Assembly (NCBI GenBank): GCA_947493945.1 | Contig: CANLSR010000003.1 | Span: 372,001 to 436,000, forward strand | Origin: an uncultured bacterium | GTDB lineage: Bacteria; Bacteroidota; Rhodothermia; Rhodothermales; Rubricoccaceae | Reading direction: 5' to 3' | DNA length: 64,000 bases | Shown here: in pieces, positions 7,973-16,086 of the stretch | How positions within the stretch are numbered: the first letter of the stretch is position 1 | Layout: each line of letters begins with the position of its first letter | Position numbers and translations under genes: made by a program | The notes under the pieces: generated by a model | What the model saw: only the letters and a program-made list of their open reading frames with translations | Database searches by the model: none | Told to the model about the DNA's origin: nothing

Positions 7973-10159
7973 ATGGCTGACCGCGCCACTCCCGCCGCAG
8001 GCCGCTTCGGCACGTTTGCCGGGGTGTTCACGCCCAACGTGCTCACCATCTTGGGCATCATCCTCTTTCTGAGGACGGGCTGGGTGGTGGGCCAGGCCGG
8101 GCTGGCGGGGGCGCTCGCCATCATCCTGCTGGCCAACGCGATCTCGTTCCTGACCGGCCTGTCGCTCTCGTCCATCGCGACGAGCATGCGGGTCCGGGCC
8201 GGCGGCAACTACTACCTCATCTCGCGGTCGCTGGGGCTCGAGATCGGCGGGGCCATCGGGATCCCGCTGTACCTGTCGCAGGCGATCTCGGTGGCGTTCT
8301 ACGTGATCGGGTTTGTCGAGGCCATGTCGGGCGTGCCCGGCCTGAACACGGTCGATCCCCAGCTGCTGGCGACGGGCGTGGTGCTCCTGTTCGTCGTGGT
8401 CGCCTACGTCGGCGCCGACTTCGCGCTCAAGATCCAGTTCGTGATCCTGGGCATCCTGGTCGCGGCGATCGTATCGTTTTTCGCCGGTGGCTGGGGCGAC
8501 ATCGGCTCGCCCACGATGACCGCCAGCTACGCCGACGGCGTCTCGTTCTGGGTCGTGTTCGCGGTGTTCTTCCCCGCCGTGACCGGCATCGAGGTGGGGA
8601 TCTCGCTCTCGGGCGATCTCAAGGACCCGTCGCGGAGCATTCCGCGAGGAACCATCGCCTCCATCCTGGTGACGTTGGTGATCTACGTGCTCGCCGCGGT
8701 GTGGTTCGCCACGCACGCCACGCCGGCGGAGCTGATCTCGAACACGGGCGTCATGGCCGAGATCTCGGCCGTGCCCATCCTGATCCTGGCCGGCGTGGCC
8801 GCCAGCACGCTGTCGAGCGCGCTGGGCAGCGTGCTGGCGGCGCCGCGCACGCTCCAGGCCGTCTCGACCGACCGCGTGGTGCCGCGCTGGATGGCGGGCC
8901 AGATGGGGAGCCCGACCGAGCCCCGGGCGGCCGTGCTGATCACCGGGGCCGTGGCCGTGGCCGTGATCTGGGCCGGCGACCTGGACGTGGTGGCCCCGGT
9001 CATCACCATGTTCTTCCTCAACACCTACGGCATGGTGAACCTGGTGGCGGCCATCGAGAAGGGGGTGGGCAACCCGAGCTTCCGGCCCACCTTCGCCGTC
9101 CGCTGGTGGGTGCCGGCGCTGGGCGCGCTGGGCTGCTACGGGGCCATGTTCCTGATCAACGCGCCGGCCACGGTCGCCGCCATCGTGGTCAGCTACGGGA
9201 TCTACTTCGCGCTCCGGCGCCGCGAGACCATCGAGACCTGGGGCGACGTGCGCAGCGGCGTCTGGACGTCGCTGGCGCGGTTCGCGTTGCTCAAGCTGGA
9301 GGCCCGGGGCACCGCCGACCCGCGCAACTGGCGGCCCAACCTGATGGTGTTTACCGGCCAGCCCCACAACCGCGAGTGGCTGGTGACGCTCGCCGACTGG
9401 CTGAGCCTGGGCCGGGGCGTGGTCACGTTCAGCCAGCTGATCACGGGCGACATCAAGGACCCCAACAAGCCGGCGCTGCGCGAGGCCGCGCGCGACCGGA
9501 TCCGGACTTACATCCGCGACCACCAGATGGCCGCGTTCGCGGAGGCCCAGATCGTGCCCAGCTTCGGGACCGGCGCCGTGGCCGTCGTCCAGGCCCACGG
9601 GCTCGGCCGGCTGGAGGCCAACACGGTGCTGATGGGGTGGAGCCGGACGTCCGGGGGCCGCGTCACGCTGATGCGGATGCTCCGCGACATCGCCGACCTG
9701 CGCAAGTCGGTCCTGTTCCTCTACGTCGACCCCGAGCGGGGCCTGGGCGGCCACCGGTCCATCCAGGTGTGGTGGGGCGGCCGGGGCGGCAACGGCGACC
9801 TGATGCTGCTTTTAGCCCACCTCATCCGCCGCCACCGCGACTGGGACGGCGCCGCGCTCCGCGTGGTCCGGGTGGTGAGCGGCCCCGAGGCCGTCGAGGC
9901 CGTCCGCGCCGAGACCGAGCGCCGGCTGGAGGCCGTCCGCGTCCAGGCCGACGTCGAGGTGGTCATCCGCCGCCCCGACCAGCCGTTCGTGGACCTCGTC
10001 GCCGAGCACAGCCGCCAGTCGGACCTGACGGTCCTGGGCATGCCGCGCCCGGACGACGACGGCTACGGCGAGAACCTCGACGCCCTCGCGCACGCGGCCG
10101 GGACCACGCTGCTGGTCCACAACGGCAACCCGGAGTCGGCGTCGCTGGAGAACGAGTAG
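7973..10159 (+). CDS. SLC12-type cation-chloride cotransporter / amino-acid permease
   Basis: A 728-residue membrane transporter of the APC superfamily. Residues about 20-420 form roughly twelve helices with the N-terminal SLC12-like signature (GVFTPNVLTILGIILFLRTG), the same pattern that opens Na-K-Cl and K-Cl cotransporters. The remaining 300 residues are a soluble cytoplasmic domain like the C-terminal domain of SLC12 proteins, ending in a universal-stress-like fold (SDLTVLGMP). It probably moves ions or amino acids across the inner membrane; the substrate cannot be assigned. The acyltransferase gene starts 36 bases after its stop and may be co-transcribed. Confidence 0.85.
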   Translation: MADRATPAAGRFGTFAGVFTPNVLTILGIILFLRTGWVVGQAGLAGALAIILLANAISFLTGLSLSSIATSMRVRAGGNYYLISRSLGLEIGGAIGIPLYLSQAISVAFYVIGFVEAMSGVPGLNTVDPQLLATGVVLLFVVVAYVGADFALKIQFVILGILVAAIVSFFAGGWGDIGSPTMTASYADGVSFWVVFAVFFPAVTGIEVGISLSGDLKDPSRSIPRGTIASILVTLVIYVLAAVWFATHATPAELISNTGVMAEISAVPILILAGVAASTLSSALGSVLAAPRTLQAVSTDRVVPRWMAGQMGSPTEPRAAVLITGAVAVAVIWAGDLDVVAPVITMFFLNTYGMVNLVAAIEKGVGNPSFRPTFAVRWWVPALGALGCYGAMFLINAPATVAAIVVSYGIYFALRRRETIETWGDVRSGVWTSLARFALLKLEARGTADPRNWRPNLMVFTGQPHNREWLVTLADWLSLGRGVVTFSQLITGDIKDPNKPALREAARDRIRTYIRDHQMAAFAEAQIVPSFGTGAVAVVQAHGLGRLEANTVLMGWSRTSGGRVTLMRMLRDIADLRKSVLFLYVDPERGLGGHRSIQVWWGGRGGNGDLMLLLAHLIRRHRDWDGAALRVVRVVSGPEAVEAVRAETERRLEAVRVQADVEVVIRRPDQPFVDLVAEHSRQSDLTVLGMPRPDDDGYGENLDALAHAAGTTLLVHNGNPESASLENE

Positions 10160-10195
10160 CGGCCCGCGCCCGCGCCGCGCGTGTATCCTGGCGCG

Positions 10196-11671
10196 GTGAC
10201 CCGACCGCCTCTCATCTACCGATTCCTGCGCGGATTTGTGCGCGGGCTCGTCGGCGTGTTCTTCCGCGAGATCGCGGTCGAGGGCGCCCACAACGTGCCG
10301 CGCGACCGCGGCGGGCTGCTGGTGGCGTGGCACCCCAACGGCGTCATCGACCCGGCACTGATCCTGGCGTCGGTGCCCGGCCAGGTCGTGTTCGGCGCGC
10401 GCCACGGGCTGCTGCGGTGGCCGGTGCTGGGCTGGCTGATGCGCCGGTTGGGGACCGTCCCCATCTATCGCGCCCAGGACAGCCACACGGCCGGTGCGGC
10501 CGACCCCGACGCGCGCCGCGCGGCCAACGACGCCAGCCTGGGCGCGCTGGCGGACGCCGTCGCCGGCGGCCGGTTCGCCGCGCTCTTCCCCGAGGGCGTC
10601 AGCCACGATGCGCCGTTCCTGTCCGAGGTCAAGACCGGCGCCGCGCGGCTCTACCTGAGGGCGCGCGACCAGACGGCCGAGGGCGAGCCGCCGCCCGTGG
10701 TCGTGCCGGTCGGGCTCCACTACGACCGCAAGGACGTCTTCCGCTCCGACGTGGTGGTCGCCTTCCACCCGCCGCTCGACGTCTCCGGCCTCGCCCCGCT
10801 GGCGGACGAGTCCAGCGCGCCGACCGACTCCGCCAGCGGCACGGCCGACCCGGCCCACGTGCTCACCGACCGGATCGAGGACGCGCTCGTCGAGGCCGTC
10901 CGTCCCACCGACGACTGGGCCACGCACCGGCTCATGCACCGGGCGTACGCGCTGATGCGGGCCGAGGACGCCGTGCGCGAGGGCGTCCGCACCGGCGCGA
11001 TCACGGCGCGCGACCGGGCGCGCGGGTTCCACCAGGTGTGGCACGGCTACCAGGCCCGCCGCGAGACACACCCGGGCGAGATCGAGGCGCTGCGCCGCGA
11101 CCTGGGCGACTACGACCGGCTGCTCCGCGCGGCCGGCCTGAGCGACCAGGACCTCGACCGGAGCCCACGCCTGAACCCGCTGTTGGGCGTCCTCTTCGCG
11201 GTCCAACTCGCGCTGCTGGCGGTCCTGCTCCCGCCGATCCTGGTGCTCGGGTTCGTGGTCAACGCGCCGCCGTACCTGCTGCTGAACGTGGTGGCGCGGC
11301 GCTTCGCCAGCGCCGACAAGGACACGGCCACCGTCAAAATCATGGGCGGCTTGGTCCTCTTCCCGCTCGCCTGGCTGGTCGCCGCCGGGGCCGCCGGCTG
11401 GGCCGCCGCCGGGCTCCACGCCCTGTTCCCCGGCCTGCCCGACGCGCCGCTGGCGGCCGGCGTGGCCGCGTTCCTGCTGAGCGCCCTCGGCGGCGCGCTG
11501 GCGCTGCGCTGGGGCGAGCTGACCCAGGAAGGCCTGCGCGCCGTCCGCGTGCGCCTGTTCCGCCAGCGCCGGAGCGACCTGCTGGTGCGGCTCCAGATCA
11601 TGCGTACTGACCTCTACGACCGCTTCGACACGCTCCGAGCCGGCCTCTCGCTCCCCAGCGGAGTCGTGTAG
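10196..11671 (+). CDS. Membrane-bound acyltransferase, PlsC family
   Basis: A 491-residue enzyme with the glycerolipid acyltransferase motifs: HPNGVID (the HX4D catalytic pair) near residue 43 and FPEGVSHDAP near 133. It likely acylates lysophospholipid or a related glycerol phosphate. It is about twice the size of a simple PlsC: a helical middle section is followed by two hydrophobic regions near residues 325-360 and 385-440, so the C-terminal half is a membrane module. I chose the GTG at 10196 because the conserved part begins right after it; a GTG five codons upstream at 10181 is the alternative. Its stop lies only four bases from the convergent wecG-like gene. Confidence 0.8.
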   Translation: MTRPPLIYRFLRGFVRGLVGVFFREIAVEGAHNVPRDRGGLLVAWHPNGVIDPALILASVPGQVVFGARHGLLRWPVLGWLMRRLGTVPIYRAQDSHTAGAADPDARRAANDASLGALADAVAGGRFAALFPEGVSHDAPFLSEVKTGAARLYLRARDQTAEGEPPPVVVPVGLHYDRKDVFRSDVVVAFHPPLDVSGLAPLADESSAPTDSASGTADPAHVLTDRIEDALVEAVRPTDDWATHRLMHRAYALMRAEDAVREGVRTGAITARDRARGFHQVWHGYQARRETHPGEIEALRRDLGDYDRLLRAAGLSDQDLDRSPRLNPLLGVLFAVQLALLAVLLPPILVLGFVVNAPPYLLLNVVARRFASADKDTATVKIMGGLVLFPLAWLVAAGAAGWAAAGLHALFPGLPDAPLAAGVAAFLLSALGGALALRWGELTQEGLRAVRVRLFRQRRSDLLVRLQIMRTDLYDRFDTLRAGLSLPSGVV

Positions 11672-11675
11672 GGCG

Positions 11676-12449
11676 TCAGCGTGCCGGCGTCTGGGATCGG
11701 GCGGAGGCGGCCAGGCGACGCCGCTCCAAGGCCGTCCAGACCAAGAACCGGGGGACGACGCGGGCGTAGCGGCGCCACAGCCGGCGCGGCTCCATCGCCA
11801 GGCGGAACGCCCACTCCATCCCCGCGCGCTGGACCCAGGCCGGCGCCTGGCGCAGCCGCCCGGCGTGGAAGTCGAAGGCGGCGCCCACCGCCAGGCACAC
11901 GGCGCCGACGGCCTCGGCGTGCTCGGCGCACCAGCGCTCCTGGCGCGGGCAGCCCAGCCCCACCAGCACCACCCGCGCCCCCGACGCCCGGACCCGCTCC
12001 ACGAACTCGGCGTCCTCGGCCTCGCTGAGCGCGCGGAACGGCGGCGAGATCGCGGCCACGACCTGGAGCCCCGGCGCCTTCTCGGGCAGCCGCTGGCGGA
12101 GCGCGTCCACGACGGCCTCGGTCGAGCCGTAGAGCGCCACCGGGATCCCGCGCCGGGCCGCGCGCGCCACGACCGCCAGCGCGGCGTCGGGGCCGTAGAC
12201 GCGGTCGCGCTGGCCGACCCCGCGCGCGCGCATCTCGCGCACGACGCTCATCCCGTCCGGCAGGTTGAGGTCGGCGCGGTTGAGCACGTCGGCAAAGGCC
12301 GGGTCCTCGACGGCCTCGACGGCGCCGTGGGCGTTCGAGAAGCAGGCGTAGCGCGCCTCGCCGGCCTCGGCCCAGGCCACGATCTGGTCGGCGGCCTGGT
12401 CGGTCGAGAGGGCGTCGTAGCGGACGCCGAGGATGGGCGTGGAGACCAT
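11676..12449 (-). CDS. WecG/TagA/CpsF family glycosyltransferase
   Basis: A 257-residue transferase of family GT26, which adds N-acetylmannosaminuronate, N-acetylmannosamine or similar sugars to a lipid-linked glycan. Family marks are FSNAHGAVEA, the LPDGMSVV loop with the catalytic Asp, VALYGSTEAV, and VGLGCPRQERW near the C-terminal half. ATG at 12449 was preferred to one 17 codons upstream because the fold begins with TPILGVRYDAL. It is the last gene of the seven-gene exopolysaccharide operon on this strand, and the cytoplasmic partner of the flippase and ligase upstream. No terminator fits before the convergent gene. Confidence 0.9.
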   Translation of the reverse strand: MVSTPILGVRYDALSTDQAADQIVAWAEAGEARYACFSNAHGAVEAVEDPAFADVLNRADLNLPDGMSVVREMRARGVGQRDRVYGPDAALAVVARAARRGIPVALYGSTEAVVDALRQRLPEKAPGLQVVAAISPPFRALSEAEDAEFVERVRASGARVVLVGLGCPRQERWCAEHAEAVGAVCLAVGAAFDFHAGRLRQAPAWVQRAGMEWAFRLAMEPRRLWRRYARVVPRFLVWTALERRRLAASARSQTPAR

Positions 12450-12513
12450 GGCGGAGGGCGCGTGTCCCCGACGTATCGGCCAGCCGCCACGCCGGCACAA
12501 CCCCGACGCTCCG

Positions 12514-13455
12514 CTAGCTTCCGATCCCGAAGTAGTTGTCGGGTCCCGGGACGACGGCGTTGCGGACGCGGCCGGGGCCGGCGGCGAACCGGGCCAGCGC
12601 GGCCCACGCGCGCAGGCGGTCCCGAGGCGCCAGCGGCGCGCGGCGGACGGCGCCCGCGAACGCCCCCGCCCGCCCGGCCGAGGGCAGGAGCAAGCCCGTC
12701 GGCCGGACGCCCGTCTCGTACTCGATGTAGTCGCGCCGGGACATATGGCGCGCGCTGCCGGCGTGGTGCCGGTAGTCGAACAGCACGTCCTCCACGAACG
12801 CCAGCGGGCCGCGGAGCAGGAGCTCGGCGCAGACGGCGTCCTCGACGCCCGGCATCGCGAACGGCCGGCCGGCGGCGACGGCCGGCGCGCGGAACACGCC
12901 GAACACCATCCACTGGCCCAGCTTGGCGCGCAGGAAGTGGAGAAAGCGGCGGCCCAGCTCGTCGTCCAGCCCGGCGGCGGCGGCGGGCGTCCAGGCCCAC
13001 AGGCCGTCGGGCGCCTCGAACCCGCCGGCCTCCGCCGAGAACGGGTACGGTCGGCCGTCGTCGTCGACCAGCCGGATGGCGGTGTGCGCGCCGACGGCGT
13101 CGGGGCGGGCGTCGAGCGCGGCGAGGCACGTGGCGAGGTAGCCCGGATGCGGGAGGTCGTCGTGGCAGGCCCAGGTCACGAACGGGGCGCCGGTCGCGAC
13201 GGCATGGCCCATCGAGCGGTTGAAGTTGCCGTTGGCGCCCAGGTTGGCGTCGTTGCGGAGGTAGCGGATGCGCGGGTCTGCCTCGGCCGCCTGGCGGACG
13301 ATCTCGGGCGTGGCGTCGGTCGAGGCGTTGTCGGTCACGACGGCCCGCCAGCGCGTCTCGGTCTGCGCCCGGAGCGCGTCGAGCGCTTGGGCCAGGTAGG
13401 CCGCCCCGTTGTAGACCGGGAGCGCGACGGCGACGCGGGGGACGAGCTCGATCAT
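12514..13455 (-). CDS. Glycosyltransferase family 2
   Basis: A 313-residue GT-A enzyme that would transfer a sugar from a nucleotide donor during exopolysaccharide synthesis. The N-terminus has VAVALPVYNGAAYLAQAL, the donor-binding VTDNASTDATPEIV and a metal-binding HDD in TWACHDDLPHPGYL. The start ATG overlaps the stop of the upstream glycosyltransferase by four bases (ATGA), showing translational coupling. No membrane segment is seen. Acceptor and linkage cannot be deduced. Confidence 0.9.
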   Translation of the reverse strand: MIELVPRVAVALPVYNGAAYLAQALDALRAQTETRWRAVVTDNASTDATPEIVRQAAEADPRIRYLRNDANLGANGNFNRSMGHAVATGAPFVTWACHDDLPHPGYLATCLAALDARPDAVGAHTAIRLVDDDGRPYPFSAEAGGFEAPDGLWAWTPAAAAGLDDELGRRFLHFLRAKLGQWMVFGVFRAPAVAAGRPFAMPGVEDAVCAELLLRGPLAFVEDVLFDYRHHAGSARHMSRRDYIEYETGVRPTGLLLPSAGRAGAFAGAVRRAPLAPRDRLRAWAALARFAAGPGRVRNAVVPGPDNYFGIGS

Positions 13456-14663
13456 GCGGGGTGGTCGCGGCGCTGGGCGATGGCGTCGGCATAGACGCCT
13501 CGCAGCTGGCGGTAGTTGACGGCGCGCGAGAAGCGCCGCCGGAACTGGCGCACCGTCCGCTCGCGGACCTCGCGCAGCCGCTGGGGGTGGCCGGTCAGGT
13601 CGCGGACGGCGGCCGCCAGCGCGGCGGCGTCGCCTCGGGGGAACAGCCGGCCCGTCTCGCCGTCGTCGATCATCTCGGGGAACGCGCCGTGGTCGGTCGC
13701 CACCACGGGCGTCCCCTGGCCCATCGCCTCGACGGCCACCAGCGGCCAGCCCTCGTACCACATCGACGGCACCACCAGCACGGCCGCGCCGCCCATGAGC
13801 GCCTCCATGTCGCCGGCCGGTTGCCACCCGAGCCACAGGATCCGGTCGTCCTCGCGCGCCGCCCGGGCCACGCACGCCGCCAGCGGGCCGTCGCCGGCGA
13901 TGCGCAGCGGCGGCAGCCCGGGGTCCTGCGCCCACGCCCGGAGCAGCACGCCGATCCCCTTGCCCGGCGCCAGCCGGCCGGCGAACAGCGCGTAGTCGCC
14001 GCCGGCCGCCAGCGCCGGCTCGGTGCCCGGCGCGTTGTGCTTGACCGCGATCCGGTCAGCGGGGAGGCCGCCCTCGACGAACAGGTCGCGTCCAAAGTGG
14101 CTCAGCGCGACGAAACGGTCCACCCGGTGCTCCCACGTGCCCAGGCGCCGGTGCACCGCCGTGGTGGCGGCGACGGCAGCGGTGGCGGCCGTGCTCCCGC
14201 GGTAGCACGCGTGGCGCACGGCCGGGAACGCGAAGGCGGAGCCGACGCAGTCGTGGCACAGCTTGCCGTCGCGGAGCAGCAGGTTGCCGGGGCACACCAG
14301 GCGGTAGTTGTGCAGCGTGTGGACCGTCGCCGCGCCCGACTGGCGGGCGGCGTGGAACACGGCCGGCGACACCAGTGGCAGCGTGTTGTGCACGTGCACC
14401 ACGTCGACCGACGCCTGGCGGACAACCCGCGCCACCGCGTCGTGGCTCTCGGTGCTCCAGACGGTCCGGCGCACCAAGCCGGCGCGGCTCATCCCGTCCA
14501 CGGCGCTGTTGTGGAGCACGTAGCGGAGCACGCGGTGGCCGTGCTCTTCCAGCAGGGCCCCCTCGCGCTCGAACACGGCGTCCTCGCCGCCCGGCTGTTG
14601 GTAGACGTTGTGGACCAGGAGGACGGTCAGCGGGGAGTCAGGGGACGTAGCGCGGGGGGCCAC
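13452..14663 (-). CDS. Glycosyltransferase family 4
   Basis: A 403-residue GT-B retaining glycosyltransferase. The N-terminal domain has VHNVYQQPGGEDAVFERE and the acceptor-side HTLHNYRLVCPGNLLLRDGK, with a CHDC pair common in this subgroup. The C-terminal domain has FAGRLAPGKG and the EX7E signature in EGWPLVAVEAMGQGTPVVAT. No ATG precedes the conserved part; the GTG at 14663, one base after the stop of the ligase gene, is the best start. It overlaps the family 2 transferase gene by four bases. Cytoplasmic step in exopolysaccharide assembly. Confidence 0.87.
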   Translation of the reverse strand: MAPRATSPDSPLTVLLVHNVYQQPGGEDAVFEREGALLEEHGHRVLRYVLHNSAVDGMSRAGLVRRTVWSTESHDAVARVVRQASVDVVHVHNTLPLVSPAVFHAARQSGAATVHTLHNYRLVCPGNLLLRDGKLCHDCVGSAFAFPAVRHACYRGSTAATAAVAATTAVHRRLGTWEHRVDRFVALSHFGRDLFVEGGLPADRIAVKHNAPGTEPALAAGGDYALFAGRLAPGKGIGVLLRAWAQDPGLPPLRIAGDGPLAACVARAAREDDRILWLGWQPAGDMEALMGGAAVLVVPSMWYEGWPLVAVEAMGQGTPVVATDHGAFPEMIDDGETGRLFPRGDAAALAAAVRDLTGHPQRLREVRERTVRQFRRRFSRAVNYRQLRGVYADAIAQRRDHPA

Positions 14664-14664
14664 G

Positions 14665-16086
14665 CTAGCTCCACGAGTAAGTCGGCGCGGCGGAGCGGGC
14701 GGGGGCCCGGCGAGGGAGTTCGGCGGCATGAGCGTCGGGGATCGGAAGGTCGAGCGGGTCCAGCAAGTCGGGGTGGGAGCGCTGGAGGCGGACGGCGGCG
14801 ACGCCAATCCCCACCACGGTCCACAGCCAGACGCCGCCCATCGGGCCTTCCAGGAACACGTCGAACGAGGCGTTGACCAGGCACGCCAGCCAGACGGCGG
14901 CCAGCCAGGCCAGGACGGCCGTCCAGCGCCGCTGGCGGTCCCGGCGGGCGCGGAGCCACGCCGAGACGACGGCTCCGAACCAGGCCAGGTGGAGCGCCAG
15001 CCACAACAGCGCACCCGGCACGCCGGCGCGCGCCAGCACGGTGAGGTGGCCGTTGTGCGGGCTCCGCAGGCTGCCGTCGTCCAGGACCGCGAAGCCGTCG
15101 GCCTGGGCGAGGTTGACGCCGAAGCCTTTGCCGGTCCAGAAGTAAGGGCCGGTGATCGTGTAGTCGAGGATCTCGCCCCACCACAGCAGCCGCCAGCGCT
15201 TGGTGCCGTCGAGGGCCGACGAGCCCGTCCGCCCGAACACGCTCTGGACGTTCTCGGCCACCTGCTCGACCGACAGGTCGCGGTCGCCGCCCTGCACCCG
15301 GAGCTGCACCATCGGCCCGACGACGGCGCCCACGACCACCAGGAGCGCGAACGCGTAGACGAGCTTGCCCGCGCCGACGCCCTGGGGCCGCATCAGCCAG
15401 GCCAGGCCCAGGCCCAGCGCGAACGCCACCATCCCGCCGCGGTTGGAGACCATGACGATGCCGGAGCTGAAGGCGGCCATCAGCAGCGCCGCCGGCGTGG
15501 AGCGCATGAGCCCCAGCATCAGGAACGCCGTGACGGCCGTCATGTGGACCATCAGGTCGCCGCCCTTGGCCTCGGGGACCTTGACGCTGGGCGCCCACGG
15601 GACCGTCGGCAGCTGGGCCTCGAACGTCTTGTTGACGAGGTATACCGTCCAGACCAGGGCCAGCATCACGACCACCAGCCGGCGATACCGGGTCACCAGC
15701 CCGCGCAGCCGGGCCGGGTCCGCCAGCAGCAGCGACGCCACGACGACGGCGTAGAGCCCGTAGCCGACCAGCATCGCGTCGCGCGGCGCGTCGAGGCCGT
15801 CGCGGGCCAGGTACGGCGCCGTCCGCGCCAGCGTCCAGGCCAGCAGCACGGCCCACAGGCGGACGGGCCACGCGGAGAGCGTCTCCGCCATTCGGCCGGA
15901 GCGGACCGCCAGCGCGAGGCCGACGAGCAGCATCGCCTCGCCCACAAACAGCGGCGGCACGCCGAGGTAGGCGAACGTCCGGCCCAGGAGCGCGTAGCCT
16001 AGCAGGCACGCGCCGAGCACGCCGAGGTAGCGCGTGCCGGCGGAGGCGCGCGCGGCGTAGGCCGGTGGCGAGTAGGTCAGGTCCAC
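14665..16086 (-). CDS. O-antigen ligase / polymerase family membrane protein
   Basis: A 473-residue protein with about ten to twelve membrane helices and a large periplasmic loop after the middle, the architecture of the Wzy/WaaL (O-antigen ligase) family. The loop holds an Arg-rich region with TKRWRLLWWGEILDY and the SPHNGHLTVLARAGVPG segment typical of the Wzy_C region. It would polymerise or ligate exopolysaccharide repeat units at the periplasmic side. The GTG start at 16086 overlaps the stop of the flippase-transferase gene by ten bases, so the genes are coupled. Confidence 0.87.
   Translation of the reverse strand: MDLTYSPPAYAARASAGTRYLGVLGACLLGYALLGRTFAYLGVPPLFVGEAMLLVGLALAVRSGRMAETLSAWPVRLWAVLLAWTLARTAPYLARDGLDAPRDAMLVGYGLYAVVVASLLLADPARLRGLVTRYRRLVVVMLALVWTVYLVNKTFEAQLPTVPWAPSVKVPEAKGGDLMVHMTAVTAFLMLGLMRSTPAALLMAAFSSGIVMVSNRGGMVAFALGLGLAWLMRPQGVGAGKLVYAFALLVVVGAVVGPMVQLRVQGGDRDLSVEQVAENVQSVFGRTGSSALDGTKRWRLLWWGEILDYTITGPYFWTGKGFGVNLAQADGFAVLDDGSLRSPHNGHLTVLARAGVPGALLWLALHLAWFGAVVSAWLRARRDRQRRWTAVLAWLAAVWLACLVNASFDVFLEGPMGGVWLWTVVGIGVAAVRLQRSHPDLLDPLDLPIPDAHAAELPRRAPARSAAPTYSWS

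Noticed and set aside
7717..7980. An 87-codon frame before the SLC12-type gene
   Set aside because: It runs through the 7808-7836 hairpin, has no conserved pattern and overlaps the start of a certain gene; its hydrophobic end is probably chance.
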